This document shows positions 10,341-19,865 of a stretch of 64,000 nt of DNA, piece by piece (positions within the stretch are counted from its first letter, which is position 1; every line of letters starts with the position of its first letter). The notes under the pieces were generated by a model. The model was not told where the DNA came from, made no database searches, and saw nothing but the letters and a program-made list of their open reading frames with translations. Source of the stretch: Colocasia esculenta (taxonomy: Eukaryota > Streptophyta > Magnoliopsida > Alismatales > Araceae); assembly GCA_014218235.1 (NCBI GenBank), contig CM024760.1, forward strand, positions 70,496,961 through 70,560,960, given 5' to 3'. The position numbers were made by a program, and so were the translations under genes.

Positions 10341-11076
10341 ATGAAGCAAGGTTGAAGAACAAGAAGAGAGCTTTCTTGAAGATCTTTGAAGGAGTGTACA
10401 ACCAGTGAAGAACCAAAACTCCACATACACTCAGAGAAAGAGAGAAAGAGCCTGAGCCAAAGAAGAAGCGATCAAAAGCGTCTCAAGCATTCAAGCCTCC
10501 TTCTAGCTTTCTTCTCTCTCTCCGCTCATTGTAAATTTGGGGGAGAGTCCTTGAATGTGAGCTAGTTCTTAGTGTTCATTTTGTAATAGCTCTCGGTCTG
10601 ATCTTTCTTTTCTAAGAAAGATTTTTTGTCCAGTTGTAGGACTGAATATAGTGTAGAACCTAGATAGGGGTTTGTGTCTAGCAGAACCACACTGGCGTTT
10701 GTACCAGTAGGTTTGCTTCTGAGCCTGTAAAAGAAGTGGGCTGCCTTCTTGCCCGGGAAAGAGAAGAAGACCAGCTGGGGTGCTGGGTGTTGTAGTGTCC
10801 TTGAGGGGGACTGTACCCTTGGTTAGTAAAATCCTAAGAGGTTGCTTGGGGACTGGACGTAGGACTTCCATGTGGGAAGGGCCGAACCAAGATAAATCCC
10901 TTGTGTTATTTGTGTGATTGTTTATTTGCTTCCGCACTACTACTCTTCATCACACTAAACTAACCAAACTTTCAAGTGATAATTTTTTGTGTTTAAGTTT
11001 CTATTTTAGATTTCAAAAAACCTATTCACCCCCCCCCTCTAGGTTAGCTTACTGCCATACCAAAAGGGCCAACAAG

Positions 11077-11088
11077 TGGTATCAGAGC
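11077..11088 (+). other. tRNA-iMet primer-binding site, E4
   Basis: TGGTATCAGAGC two bases after the LTR end CCAACA. It is an exact match to the plant iMet PBS. Confidence 0.9.
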
Positions 11089-11136
11089 GAGGTTCTCTGA
11101 TCAATCAAGAAGATCTAACGATCTTAGAGAAGATCC

Positions 11137-11862
11137 ATGGTAGCTCAAGGATATGTTGAAGGTCAATCAGTCACCAGACCTCCATTCTTTGATGGAGAGG
11201 ACTACCAATATTGGAAGATGAGGATGGAATGCTTCATTCGTGGCACAAACTTTGATCTGTGGCAAGTAATTGAGGTAGGTGACTATGTTATTGTTCATGC
11301 TAAAGGTACTATTGCTATTACAGCAACGAATAAAATTAAATTATCGTTAAACTTTACGGCTAAGAATTATCTATGTTGCGCTTTATCTAAAATAAAATTC
11401 AGTAAAGTATCTGCATGTATGTCTGCTAAAGATATGTGGGACAAATTGAAGCTCACATATGAAGGAATACCCATTACGGCTAAAATACCTATTGCTCAAG
11501 TGTCTAAAGAAACAAGACAGGAAGCTATAACTCCATCTTCTCCAACTATCACCATTCAAGGGGAGCAACCGGAAGCACCTCAGAAAGTTATCCTTCCACA
11601 TGAAGAAGAAGATGTAAAGGAGGAACCTCAAATTGAGGGGGAGCCTCATACTTTTCTTTCAGAAAAGGATATCTTTGAAGATATAAGCGTTAAAGAAGCT
11701 TCTGATGAAGAAGAAGCTGAGGATAATGCTCATAAATTCCAAGTAACACCTCAGGAGACATCTTCTGTAAACAACTCCTCAAGTAGCTTCAACATTAAAG
11801 AAGAAAATGCATATCTACTCTTGATGAACAAAAGAAAAAGGCATCCTAATAGGTATGGTTAG
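11137..11862 (+). CDS. gag: E4 truncated Gag with an acidic tail, 241 aa
   Basis: The ATG lies 49 bp after the PBS. Residues 1-115 match the Copia Gag N-terminus (SVTRPPFFDGEDYQYW at about 11-26, then AKDMWDKLKLTYEG near 97-110), the capsid region often labelled DUF4219/UBN2. The usual helical part and CCHC knuckle are missing. The frame runs instead into a Glu/Ser-rich acidic segment ending HPNRYG. This looks like an internal deletion joining Gag to another coding part. It is open, so a short structural protein could be made. Whether it is translated is unknown. Confidence 0.75.
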   Translation: MVAQGYVEGQSVTRPPFFDGEDYQYWKMRMECFIRGTNFDLWQVIEVGDYVIVHAKGTIAITATNKIKLSLNFTAKNYLCCALSKIKFSKVSACMSAKDMWDKLKLTYEGIPITAKIPIAQVSKETRQEAITPSSPTITIQGEQPEAPQKVILPHEEEDVKEEPQIEGEPHTFLSEKDIFEDISVKEASDEEEAEDNAHKFQVTPQETSSVNNSSSSFNIKEENAYLLLMNKRKRHPNRYG

Positions 11863-12058
11863 AGGATGCTCAAAATCATCCTTTAGTTTTAGTTTTCTAT
11901 TTTAAACTTACATTTATGCTTGTTATATTCAATAAATTACAATGCTACTAACATTGTTTGAAAGTTTTTTTTTTAAGATAAATGTAGGTAAAAATCTTGA
12001 CGACTTGACAAACAACATGTGAAAGGTCAAGACCAACAAGATCTGACTTGCCTCACAT
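11863..12058 (+). other. E4 interior non-coding stretch
   Basis: AT-rich sequence between the gag stop and the polypurine array. I see no gene or repeat unit in it. Confidence 0.5.
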
Positions 12059-12323
12059 TAAGGGGGAGTCTCATGCTCAGGGGGAGCCTACACTAAGGGG
12101 GAGTTATTCATTAAATGTCAATCATTGTTGAACCCCTCTCTGGTAAGAAATTTTCACGAAGGGAGAGTATGCATGGTAAGATCCTTCCTTTTTGGTTAGT
12201 GACAAAAAGGGGGAGAATATGCATGGTATGCATTATCTGTGAATTTTCTGTATTTTCTATGCCTTAAGTTTTGTTTTGTCAGAAAATTCTCATAAATTTT
12301 GTCTTCACCAAAAAGGGGGAGAT
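12059..12323 (+). other. Multiple polypurine tracts and final PPT of E4
   Basis: Three AGGGGGAG tracts lie close together (about 12060, 12077, 12098), then GAAGGGAGAG near 12160, AAAAAGGGGGAGAA near 12206 and the LTR-adjacent AAAAAGGGGGAGAT (12310-12323). The last is the functional position. Multiple PPT-like tracts are a reported feature of Sireviruses. Confidence 0.75.
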
Positions 12324-14118
12324 TGTTGAACCACTCCTATATTTTACCATTATATTTTGGTGATAACAATATTTATTATTAAATAAATATTATCAAATAT
12401 ATTTAATATCATGTTTTTCTAATAAATATAATTTTATGTCATTATTGCTGTGTAATGCGCTCTAAAATGATAAATCGATGTTCATTCAATATACATCGAT
12501 TTCTGCTCAAAGAGCCACATCGATTTCACACTAATAACGATTTCATTAGTTACACAATGATTTGATCATGTAACGATTCGTTAAGTGAAACAATGATTTG
12601 GTCGTCGCATCGATTTCATAAGTGAGAACAATGATTTGCTCTCATATCGATTTGGTTCTCATAACGATTCGATAAGTGTCACAACGATTTGATAGTTCCA
12701 TAACGATTTGGTCTCATATCGATTTCACTCTCACATCGATTTCATAAGTGAGAACAAGGATTTTCTCTCACAACGATTTGGTTTTCATAACGATTTCATA
12801 AGTGAGAACAACGATTTGCTTTCACAATGATTTGGTTCTTACAATGATTCGATAAGTGCCATAACGATTTGGTCTCACATCGATTTCACTCTCACATCGA
12901 TTTCATAAGTGAGAACAATGATTTGCTCTCATATCGATTTGGTTCTCATAACGATATGATAAGTGAGAAACAACGATTTGATTCTCACAACAATTCAATA
13001 AGTGCCATAACGATTTGACAAGTTTCATAACGATTTAGTTGCCACATCTACTTCATGTAAACATCGATTTCCTTTATATTCAGATATTTCAAATATGTTT
13101 GGCGCCAAATGAAAAGTCAAATATCTTCTGACAGAAAAAGCTGCATGCGTATTTCAGAGTCTTGTCAGAAAAAGATATGAACTACTATTTTTATCATGTT
13201 AGTAGAAACACAGTGGTATGCACCGTTTATCATAAACACTCTTTTATGTTAACACTCTCTTCTATGACCACAGACCTCGAAGACCACCAGAGTATGATTA
13301 AGACAAATGAAGAGAAGATGAGCAACGGCTAGAACTCCAACGGATCTCTTCAACGGATCTATTCAAAAGTTGCTCATATAAAAGATGAAGCAAGGTTGAA
13401 GAACAAGAGGAGAGCTTTCTTGAAGATCTTTGAAGGAGTGTACAACCAATGAAGAACCAAAACTCCACATACACTCAGAGAAAGAGAGAAAGAGCCTGAG
13501 CCAAAGAAGAAGCGATCAAAAGCGTCTAAAGCATTCAAGCCTCCTTCAAGCTTTCTTCTCTCTCTGCGCTCATTGTAAATTTGGGGGAGATTCCTTGACT
13601 GTGAGCTAGTTCTTACTGTTCATCTTGTAATAGCTCTCGGTCTGATCTTTCTTTTCTAAGAAAGATTTTTTGTCCATCTATAGGACTGTATACAGTGTAG
13701 AACCTAGCTAGGGGTTTGTGTCTAGCAGAGCCACACTGGGGTTTGTACCAGTAGGTTTGCTTCTGAGCCTGTAAAAGAAGTGGGCTGCCTTCTTGCCCGA
13801 GAAAGAGAAGAAGACCAGCTGGGGTGATGGGTGTTGTAGTGTCCTTGAGGGGGACTGTACCCTTGGTTAGTAAAATCCCAAGAGGTTACTTGGGGACTAG
13901 ACGTAGGACTTCCATGTGGGAAGGGAAGAACCAGGATAAATCTCTTGTGTTATTTGTGTGATTGTTTGTTTGCTTTCGCACTGCTACTATTCATCACACT
14001 AAACTAACCAAACTTTCAAGTGATAATTTTCTGTGTTTAAGTTTCTGTTTTAGATTTCAGAAAACCTATTCACCCCCCCCCTCTAGGTTAGTTTGCTGCC
14101 GTACCAAAAGGGACAACA
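12324..14118 (+). repeat. E4 3' LTR (1795 bp)
   Basis: It starts TGTTGAACCACTCC and ends GGGACAACA. It is a near-identical copy of the 5' LTR, with indels in the array and many CGATTT to TGATTT differences. Confidence 0.92.
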
Positions 14119-14123
14119 AACCC
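14119..14123. other. Target-site duplication of E4 (right)
   Basis: AACCC, partner of 9291-9295. Confidence 0.9.
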
Positions 14124-15078
14124 GACATTCTCAATCACAACACATGCCAATGCACCGCTTACATGCTTTAAAATACCTTAAACACTAATATGAAACCACC
14201 GCATAACATGAGATATGCTAACTATCCACTGTAGCAGAAACATGATGGGTCGGGTGGTCGCCTCACAAATCGCGATGTACACAGAAAACACATTTCAAAG
14301 GCTGAATCATGATGGAACAAGTCGTCGAGTTCAAAATGCGATGTCTTGGTCCATTGCCTTTGAAGCCACAGCTTCCACCTCGCCCTTCACCTCCGGAAAT
14401 CACCCAAACCACCCTGTGCAGACATATAAACCCCATATTTGCATTCATATAAACACCTACACATGCTTACTACCCATCATACCCATATCCATGCATAAAA
14501 CACTTCAAACACGATCCAATCCATCCAAAATGAGAAGAATTCCCCTACCAATCCAAAGAACGCGAAGAACGGCGTTGCCCTAGCATTTCCCGTACTTCGA
14601 ACAACGTCCTCGCGATGGTGGCATGCCAAACTGCATGCCACAAACACCAAATTGCCCGAAAACCCCCCCACAGCAACCCCTCCCTCAGCCCAAACAGTGT
14701 TTCCTACACTGTTTGGCCAGGGCTCGGCCAACAGCACAACACCGTCCAAATCGCGACGGGGTGCGCGGTCGCATTTAAATCGCGACATACCAAACTGTTT
14801 CTATTAAACCCGACGTCCCTGCATGCGACATGCAATGCACATGCAACCGCGCACTCATAAAAGTAGCTTGTAAATCGCGACGGCATAGGTGGTCACAATT
14901 GTACAAAACACGACGCCTGTGTTGGTCGTGTTTACATAAAATGCACCAAGGTTTATTGGGCTCGGATTTCCGACCCTCAACACCTCTCAACCTGCTCAAA
15001 CACCAAAAACACAACCAATAGGCCATACACTGGCCACCAAACCCATCAAACCACGATCCAAACATTCATGACGTTACA
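14124..15078 (-). repeat. G1 5' LTR, right segment with TCGCGA motifs
   Basis: Continuation of the G1 LTR after E4, ending CATGACGTTACA. It contains repeated AATCGCGA, TCGCGACGG and GGTCGC blocks at about 14265-14930. Short frames on both strands (for example around 14480-14790) are not supported as genes. Confidence 0.65.
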
Positions 15079-15083
15079 CATAA

Positions 15084-16270
15084 GGCTACTGAGTTTTGTT
15101 TCTTTGAAGACCATGAAATCAAACATCATGCAAGAAATTAACAACAACCACTGGTGCTTTTCTATCCACTTTACATCCAGCATAATCAGCATCTGAGTAT
15201 CCATTTAAATCAATCTTATAGGTTCTAGGATACCATAGACCTAAATTTTGAGTATGAGCTAAATATCGGAAAATCCTTTTTACTGAAATCAAGTGAGATA
15301 CTTTGGGATTAGATTGATACCAAGCACACATGCATACGCTAAATAAAATGTCAGGTTTGCTAGCAGGCAACCATACTTCTATAAAGTTTTTGGTCCACCT
15401 TCTTACCATCCGGATCACTATCCAACCTTATTGATGTGCTCATTGGAGTAGATAGAGGCCTTGAATTTTCAAATCCAAATTTCTTTAATAAATCCTTAGT
15501 GTATTTGATTTGACTAATGTGATTTCCTTCTTTTCCTTACTTGATTTGTAGTCCAAGAAAGTAATTTAGCTCACCCATCATGCTTATCTCGAATTCTCCC
15601 TGCATCAACTTTTCAAAATACTTACACAGAGATTCATCAGTTGATCCAAAGATAATATCATCAACATAAATTTGCACAATTAATATGTCTTTTGTATAAG
15701 ATTTAATAAAAAGAGTATTGTCTACTTTGCCTCTGATAAAATTATGATTTAAGAGAAATGCACTAAGTCTTTCATACCAAGCTCTAGGTGCTTGTTTCAG
15801 ACCATATAATGTTTTATGTAGTTTAAAAACATGATTCTGATAATCCATGCCATCGAAACCAGGAGGTTGTTCTACATAGACCTCCTCTTTTATAAAACCA
15901 TTCAAAAATGCTAATTTTACATACATTTGAAAAAGTTTTAAATCTAATGTAGATGCGTATGCTAGTAAATCTGAATTGCCTTAAGTCTAGTCACTGGTGC
16001 ATAGGTTTCATCAAAGTCTATGCCTTCTTTTTGGGAATAGTCTTGAGCTACCAATCTATCCTTATTTCTAGTGATGACACCAGCTTCATCCAACTTGTTC
16101 CTGAACACTCATTTTGTGTCAATCACAGGATGATTTGATGGTCTAAGAACAAGGGACCAGACTTGGTTTCTCTTGAAATGATTTAGTTCATCTTGCATGG
16201 CTAAAATCTAAGATTCATCAGTCAGTACCTCATTGACTGTCTTGGGCTCAATTTGAGAAATAAAAGATAA
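15084..16270 (-). pseudogene. pol: E5 reverse transcriptase and partial RNase H
   Basis: The frame at 15537-15926 carries LYGLKQAPRAWYERL and the catalytic YVDDIIFGST. The frame at 15119-15418 carries the RNase H start YSDADYAGCKVDRK. Between them the frame is broken, and more broken RT sequence runs to about 16270 (the complement encodes W.LVPRP- and NKLDEAG-like stretches). G1 cuts RNase H at 15083. It cannot encode an active enzyme. Confidence 0.88.
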
Positions 16271-16439
16271 ATAATCACAATAAATAATATTACCTCTTGT
16301 TCTTACCCCTACATTTGGATCTCCAATGATATTTTCTTTTGGATGATCCTTCTTATATCTCCATTCCCTAGGAAGATCCTCATAGATTAGTTCTTCCTAT
16401 TGTAGCTCTTCCAGGGGTGGATCTTCAATATCCTTGAAT

Positions 16440-17165
16440 GATACATCTTACATTTTCTTGGATAAGTCCTTTGTACCTTCATCATCACTAACAATTTCCT
16501 TTCTTAAAAAAAGGTTAGATTCATCAAATATAATATATACGGTTTGTTCAATCAACAAAATTTTTTTATTGAAAATTATATATCCTTTGGGTTTAGAAGT
16601 ATAACCAAGAAAATACCTTCATCGGATTTTAGATCCAACTTACCAATGTTTGTCTTACCATTATTGTGGATGTAGCAAGGACATCTAAATATCTTGAGAT
16701 GACTGATTTTGGGCTTCTTCTGCTTGTATAACTCATACGTTGTCTTCTTTAATATGGGTCTTATCATGGCTCTATTGATTATACAACATGTTGTATTAAT
16801 TGCTTCTGCCCAAAAGTATCTTGGCAGGTTGTATTCAGATAGCATGTTTCTTTCCATATCTAATAATGTTCTATTTTTTCTCTCAGGTAGTCCATTTTGT
16901 TGTGGTGTTCTGAGTGTTGAGAAATTGTGTTCAATTCCTAGATCATTACAGAACTCTACAAACCTATCATTCTGAAGTTCTCCTCCATGATCTGATCATA
17001 GACTAATAATACTGAATATCTTATCTTTCTAAACTAATTTGATGAACTTGACAAATGCTTCAAAAGTGTCATCTTTATGTTCTAAAAAGAAGACCCATGT
17101 ATATCTTGAGAAATCATCAACAATGACAAAGCCAAAAATTCTTGCCACCTAAGCTGGTAGTTCTC
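16440..17165 (-). pseudogene. pol: E5 integrase core, broken
   Basis: The frame at 16576-16857 has the integrase C-side signature NLPRYFWAEAINT and YELYKQKKPKISHLK. Upstream (16860-17165) the DD35E core region is recognisable only in pieces with stops. Confidence 0.8.
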
Positions 17166-17800
17166 ATATGTCTAAATAGTCCATATGAAGCAGTTCTAAA
17201 GGCTTAGACGTGGTGACAGTTGTCTTTGATTTGAAGGAAGCTTTGGTATGTTTTCCCTTGGCACGTGGTCCACAAACTTTCTCAAGACTTGAGTTAATCT
17301 TTGGCAATCCTTCTACCAAGTCATGCTTGATGAGCTTTTTGATTCCATCCGAACTGGCATGACCCAATCTCATGTGCCAGAGTTCTGCATTATGCTCTTT
17401 TCTTGCCATTAGGCATACATCCTGACCTTTCAAGTCTTCCAATCGTAAAACATATAGATTTCTTTCTCTGTAAGCTTCGAAAATTGTTATTCCTTCCTTG
17501 ATGATCAGACACTTGGATTCTTGCAACTTCACTTGATGACCTTTGTCGCATAACTAACTTATGCTGATCAGATTGTGTTTCAGGCCTTTCAATGCAAAGT
17601 ACTTCTTCTATGAGAGTCTTTTCTTTACTTCCAACTAATCTGCAACCAATTACTGACCCTTTTCCATTGTCTCCATATGTCACTGTTCCTTCTTCAAACT
17701 TGATTGATGAGAACAACTTCTTGTTGCCTGTCATATTCCTTGAGCACCCGCTGTCCAGATACCACTTAGAAGCTCTAAGGCTCTCCTGTAAATAAATCAA
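17164..17800 (-). pseudogene. pol: E5 protease and GAG-pre-integrase
   Basis: The frame at 17390-17800 contains the aspartic protease motif YLDSGCSRNMTG. An overlapping frame at 17164-17532 carries the H-H-C-C zinc region (ELWHMRLGHASSDG, then VCGPRAKGKH, with one expected Cys replaced). The two overlap in different frames, so a frameshift separates them. Confidence 0.85.
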
Positions 17801-18330
17801 TGAGATTTAGGTACCCAAGTTCTTTTGGGTCCTGATTAGTTAGCTTTGGCAGGCTTACCTTTTGCTACCCATTTTAAATGTTTGGTTGTACAGGTGTTTT
17901 TAGTATGATCAAGTTTGTTACAATGAGTGCACAAAGTGAATTTAGTTATTGTTTCGCTTGTCTTACTATTTTCTCTCTTTTAGTTTTATGAGCGTATTCC
18001 TGCTCAACTACAAATTTTGGTAAAGGGTATTTCTCAGGGTATATGATTGTTTCTTCATTTACTGGAGGTTAGTATCCCACTCCATATTTCTTCTTACCTG
18101 ATCTTCTTGCACCTTTTAGTATTAATGTACATATTCCATTAGTTCATTTTTCGATAGTAGCTATTAAGTATTTGTTATCCTTTGTCAATATTTCTATTTC
18201 TTCCTTTGACTTAATTATTGTCTCCTAGTTTTCTAAACTCAGTATTTTGTCATTTTTTGTTTTTACATCTTCACATAACAACTCATTTCTTCTTTTAAAT
18301 TCTTGGATTTGTTTTTCCAGTTGTTCCATT
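17801..18330 (-). pseudogene. E5 gag-pol linker with second CCHC knuckle
   Basis: No long frame. Minus-strand translation near 17890-17935 gives CTHCNKLDHTKNTC (C-x2-C-x4-H-x4-C), a second zinc knuckle just before the protease. The E3 and E6 knuckles that precede WVPK sequence are in the same position. Confidence 0.6.
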
Positions 18331-19572
18331 TCAGATTTTAAGTCTGAGTTGGTTATTTTGAGACATGCAAAAAATTTTCTTGATGGATTTTAAATGTTTG
18401 CATACTTCTCTATATTTTCCATATAATTTATTGAAGGCTTCTTCCAAATTATCAGAATCAGAATCATTACATGAAGTGAAAGAAGAGTCAGACGTTTCCT
18501 TATCATCAATGTTGGCCATAATGGTTAGGTTAGACTTTTCTTCTTCTTCCTCACTAGAGTTTGACTCACTGCTTGAGTCTGTTTCGTTGCTCCAGGTAGC
18601 AGCCATTGCCTTCTTTTTGTATCTCTTGAATTTTTTGGTGTTTTTCTTCTTCTTGAATTCTCCCTTCTTTATTTTTGGACAACTAGCCTTGAGATGTCCA
18701 GACTTCTTACATTCGTAGCAAATAGGCTCAGTCCTTTTGAAATCTTTGCTTTTCTTGAAATCCCTTTTTCTTAGTTGATGCTTCTTCCTGGACAATATTC
18801 TTTGCAGACATCTTGATAGGAGATCTTCTTCTTCATTGTCTGCTTCACTTCTTTCATCTTCTGAGTCACTTTCAGAAGTGTTTTCTACTGCTTTTAGAGC
18901 ATTGTTACATTTTTTCTTGAATAAGGATTCTTCTAACCTCTCCATATTTATCTCATGAGCCATTAGAGACCCAATGAGTTTTTCAAGAGACATAGCCATA
19001 AGATCATTTACTTTCTCTATGGCTGTAACCTTGGGAGTCCACAAAGTTGGTAAAGATCTTAGTATTTTTCTCACCGTGTCCTGTCTCATACATTTTTCCA
19101 AGCCTGGCCAGACCATTTGTGATATTTGTGAAGCGACTGTACATCTGGGAGATAGATTCTCCTGAATGCATTTGGAACTTTTCATATTGTGCTACCAATA
19201 TATCAATTCTGGTTTCTTTTACCTTGTATGTTCCTTCATGGGTGAGTTTCAGCTTATCCCACATTTCTTTGGCCTACTTGCATGTAGATATTCTGTTGAA
19301 TTCCTTCTTGCTTAGTGAACAGCATAATATGCTTTTGGCCTTGCTGTTCTGAGACATCTTTTTCTTGTCATCATCTGTCCACTTTTCTTTGGTGTTAGTG
19401 ACTGCCAGATCTCCATCTTCTATTATCATCCATAGTTGAAAGCTGAGACCTTGAAGAAAGAACTCCATTCTTGTCTTCTAGTAGTTGTAATCTTCTCCAT
19501 CGAACAGTGGAGGCTGTTGACAGATTGTCCCTCTGTATAACCTTGGGCTGCCATTTATCTTTACTCTCCATA
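18331..19572 (-). pseudogene. gag: E5 Gag, broken
   Basis: The longest frame (18331-19185) includes the CCHC knuckle CYECKKSGHLKASC followed by a Lys-rich stretch, then an acidic Ser-rich region and a coiled-coil-like tail. Frames at 19004-19264 and 19274-19468 give the capsid region (MWDKLKLTHEG; MEFFLQGLSFQLW). The N-terminal PPLFDGEDYNY lies near 19490 and meets a stop where Trp is expected. Several frames are needed, so it is inactive. Confidence 0.85.
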
Positions 19573-19602
19573 TCGTGAGATCTACTTACTTGAAGAGACT
19601 TA

Positions 19603-19614
19603 GCTCTGATACTA
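19603..19614 (-). other. tRNA-iMet primer-binding site, E5 (mutated)
   Basis: On the minus strand TAGTATCAGAGC follows the LTR end GGTCAACA. One G to A change from TGGTATCAGAGC, in keeping with the age of E5. Confidence 0.75.
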
Positions 19615-19616
19615 CT

Positions 19617-19865
19617 TGTTGACCGGGTTGCAAGCCCAGAGGGGGGGGGTGAATGGATTGCAAAACTCACTTTTAAAAATATCTGTAACAAATAAACTTT
19701 AGAAACACTCAACGTGGAGGTTAGAGTTAGCTCACTAAGGAAATGAAGACAAGAGAAATCACACATGCAACAGGAATTTTATCCTGGTTCGAACCTCCTA
19801 TCACCAGGAGTCCTACGTCTAGTCCCTAAGAAATCACTTGGGATTTCACTAACCAAGGGTACAGT
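19617..19865 (-). repeat. E5 5' LTR, segment 1
   Basis: It starts TGTTGACCGGG beside the PBS and contains the G-rich AGAGGGGGGGGTGAATGG block, the complement of the poly-C block seen in the other Copia LTRs. The segment ends with CTAACCAAGGGTACAGT, where S2 is inserted. ACAGT (19861-19865) is one copy of the S2 target duplication. Confidence 0.85.

Larger units (their letters stand above)
9296..11074 (+). repeat. E4 5' LTR (1779 bp)
   Basis: TGTTGAACC...GGGCCAACA. It contains a CGATTT array (9480-10030), a TATA box at about 10333 and a poly-C CACCCCCCCCTCTAG block near its end. It differs from the 3' LTR at many CG sites. Confidence 0.92.
9296..14118 (+). mobile_element. E4: complete short non-autonomous Copia element (4823 bp)
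   Basis: Two direct LTRs (9296-11074, 12324-14118) flank a 1249 bp interior with an iMet PBS, one shortened Gag-like frame and several polypurine tracts. The AACCC duplication is perfect. There is no protease, integrase or reverse transcriptase, so movement needs enzymes in trans. Its LTR resembles that of E5 (start TGTTGA.CCA.CTC, and the shared ACTAACCAAGGGTACAGT segment), so E4 is probably a deletion derivative of an E5-like family. Confidence 0.92.
7744..15078 (-). mobile_element. G1: 5' end of a Ty3/Gypsy-like element (gag start, PBS, 5' LTR)
   Basis: Reading on the minus strand: an LTR beginning TGTAACGTCATG at 15078 and ending CCGTCACA at 8165, a tRNA-iMet PBS and the first 80 or so codons of gag. 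The LTR is interrupted by E4; without it the LTR is 2086 bp. The interior is interrupted after 7744 by S1, and the rest lies left of the window. CATAA (15079-15083) should be its target duplication in E5. Confidence 0.7.
15084..19616 (-). mobile_element. E5: decayed autonomous-type Ty1/Copia body
   Basis: On the minus strand the order is PBS, gag with CCHC knuckle, second knuckle, protease, GAG-pre-integrase, integrase, reverse transcriptase and part of RNase H, all with stops and frameshifts. It is the oldest Copia layer here: G1 is inserted in its RNase H and S2, S3 and S4 in its 5' LTR. The 3' part would lie left of the window beyond G1. Confidence 0.88.

Noticed and set aside
14477..14788. 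Minus-strand frame of 103 residues near 14.5 kb
   Set aside because: It lies inside the G1 LTR, overlaps other open frames on both strands and has no recognisable domain.
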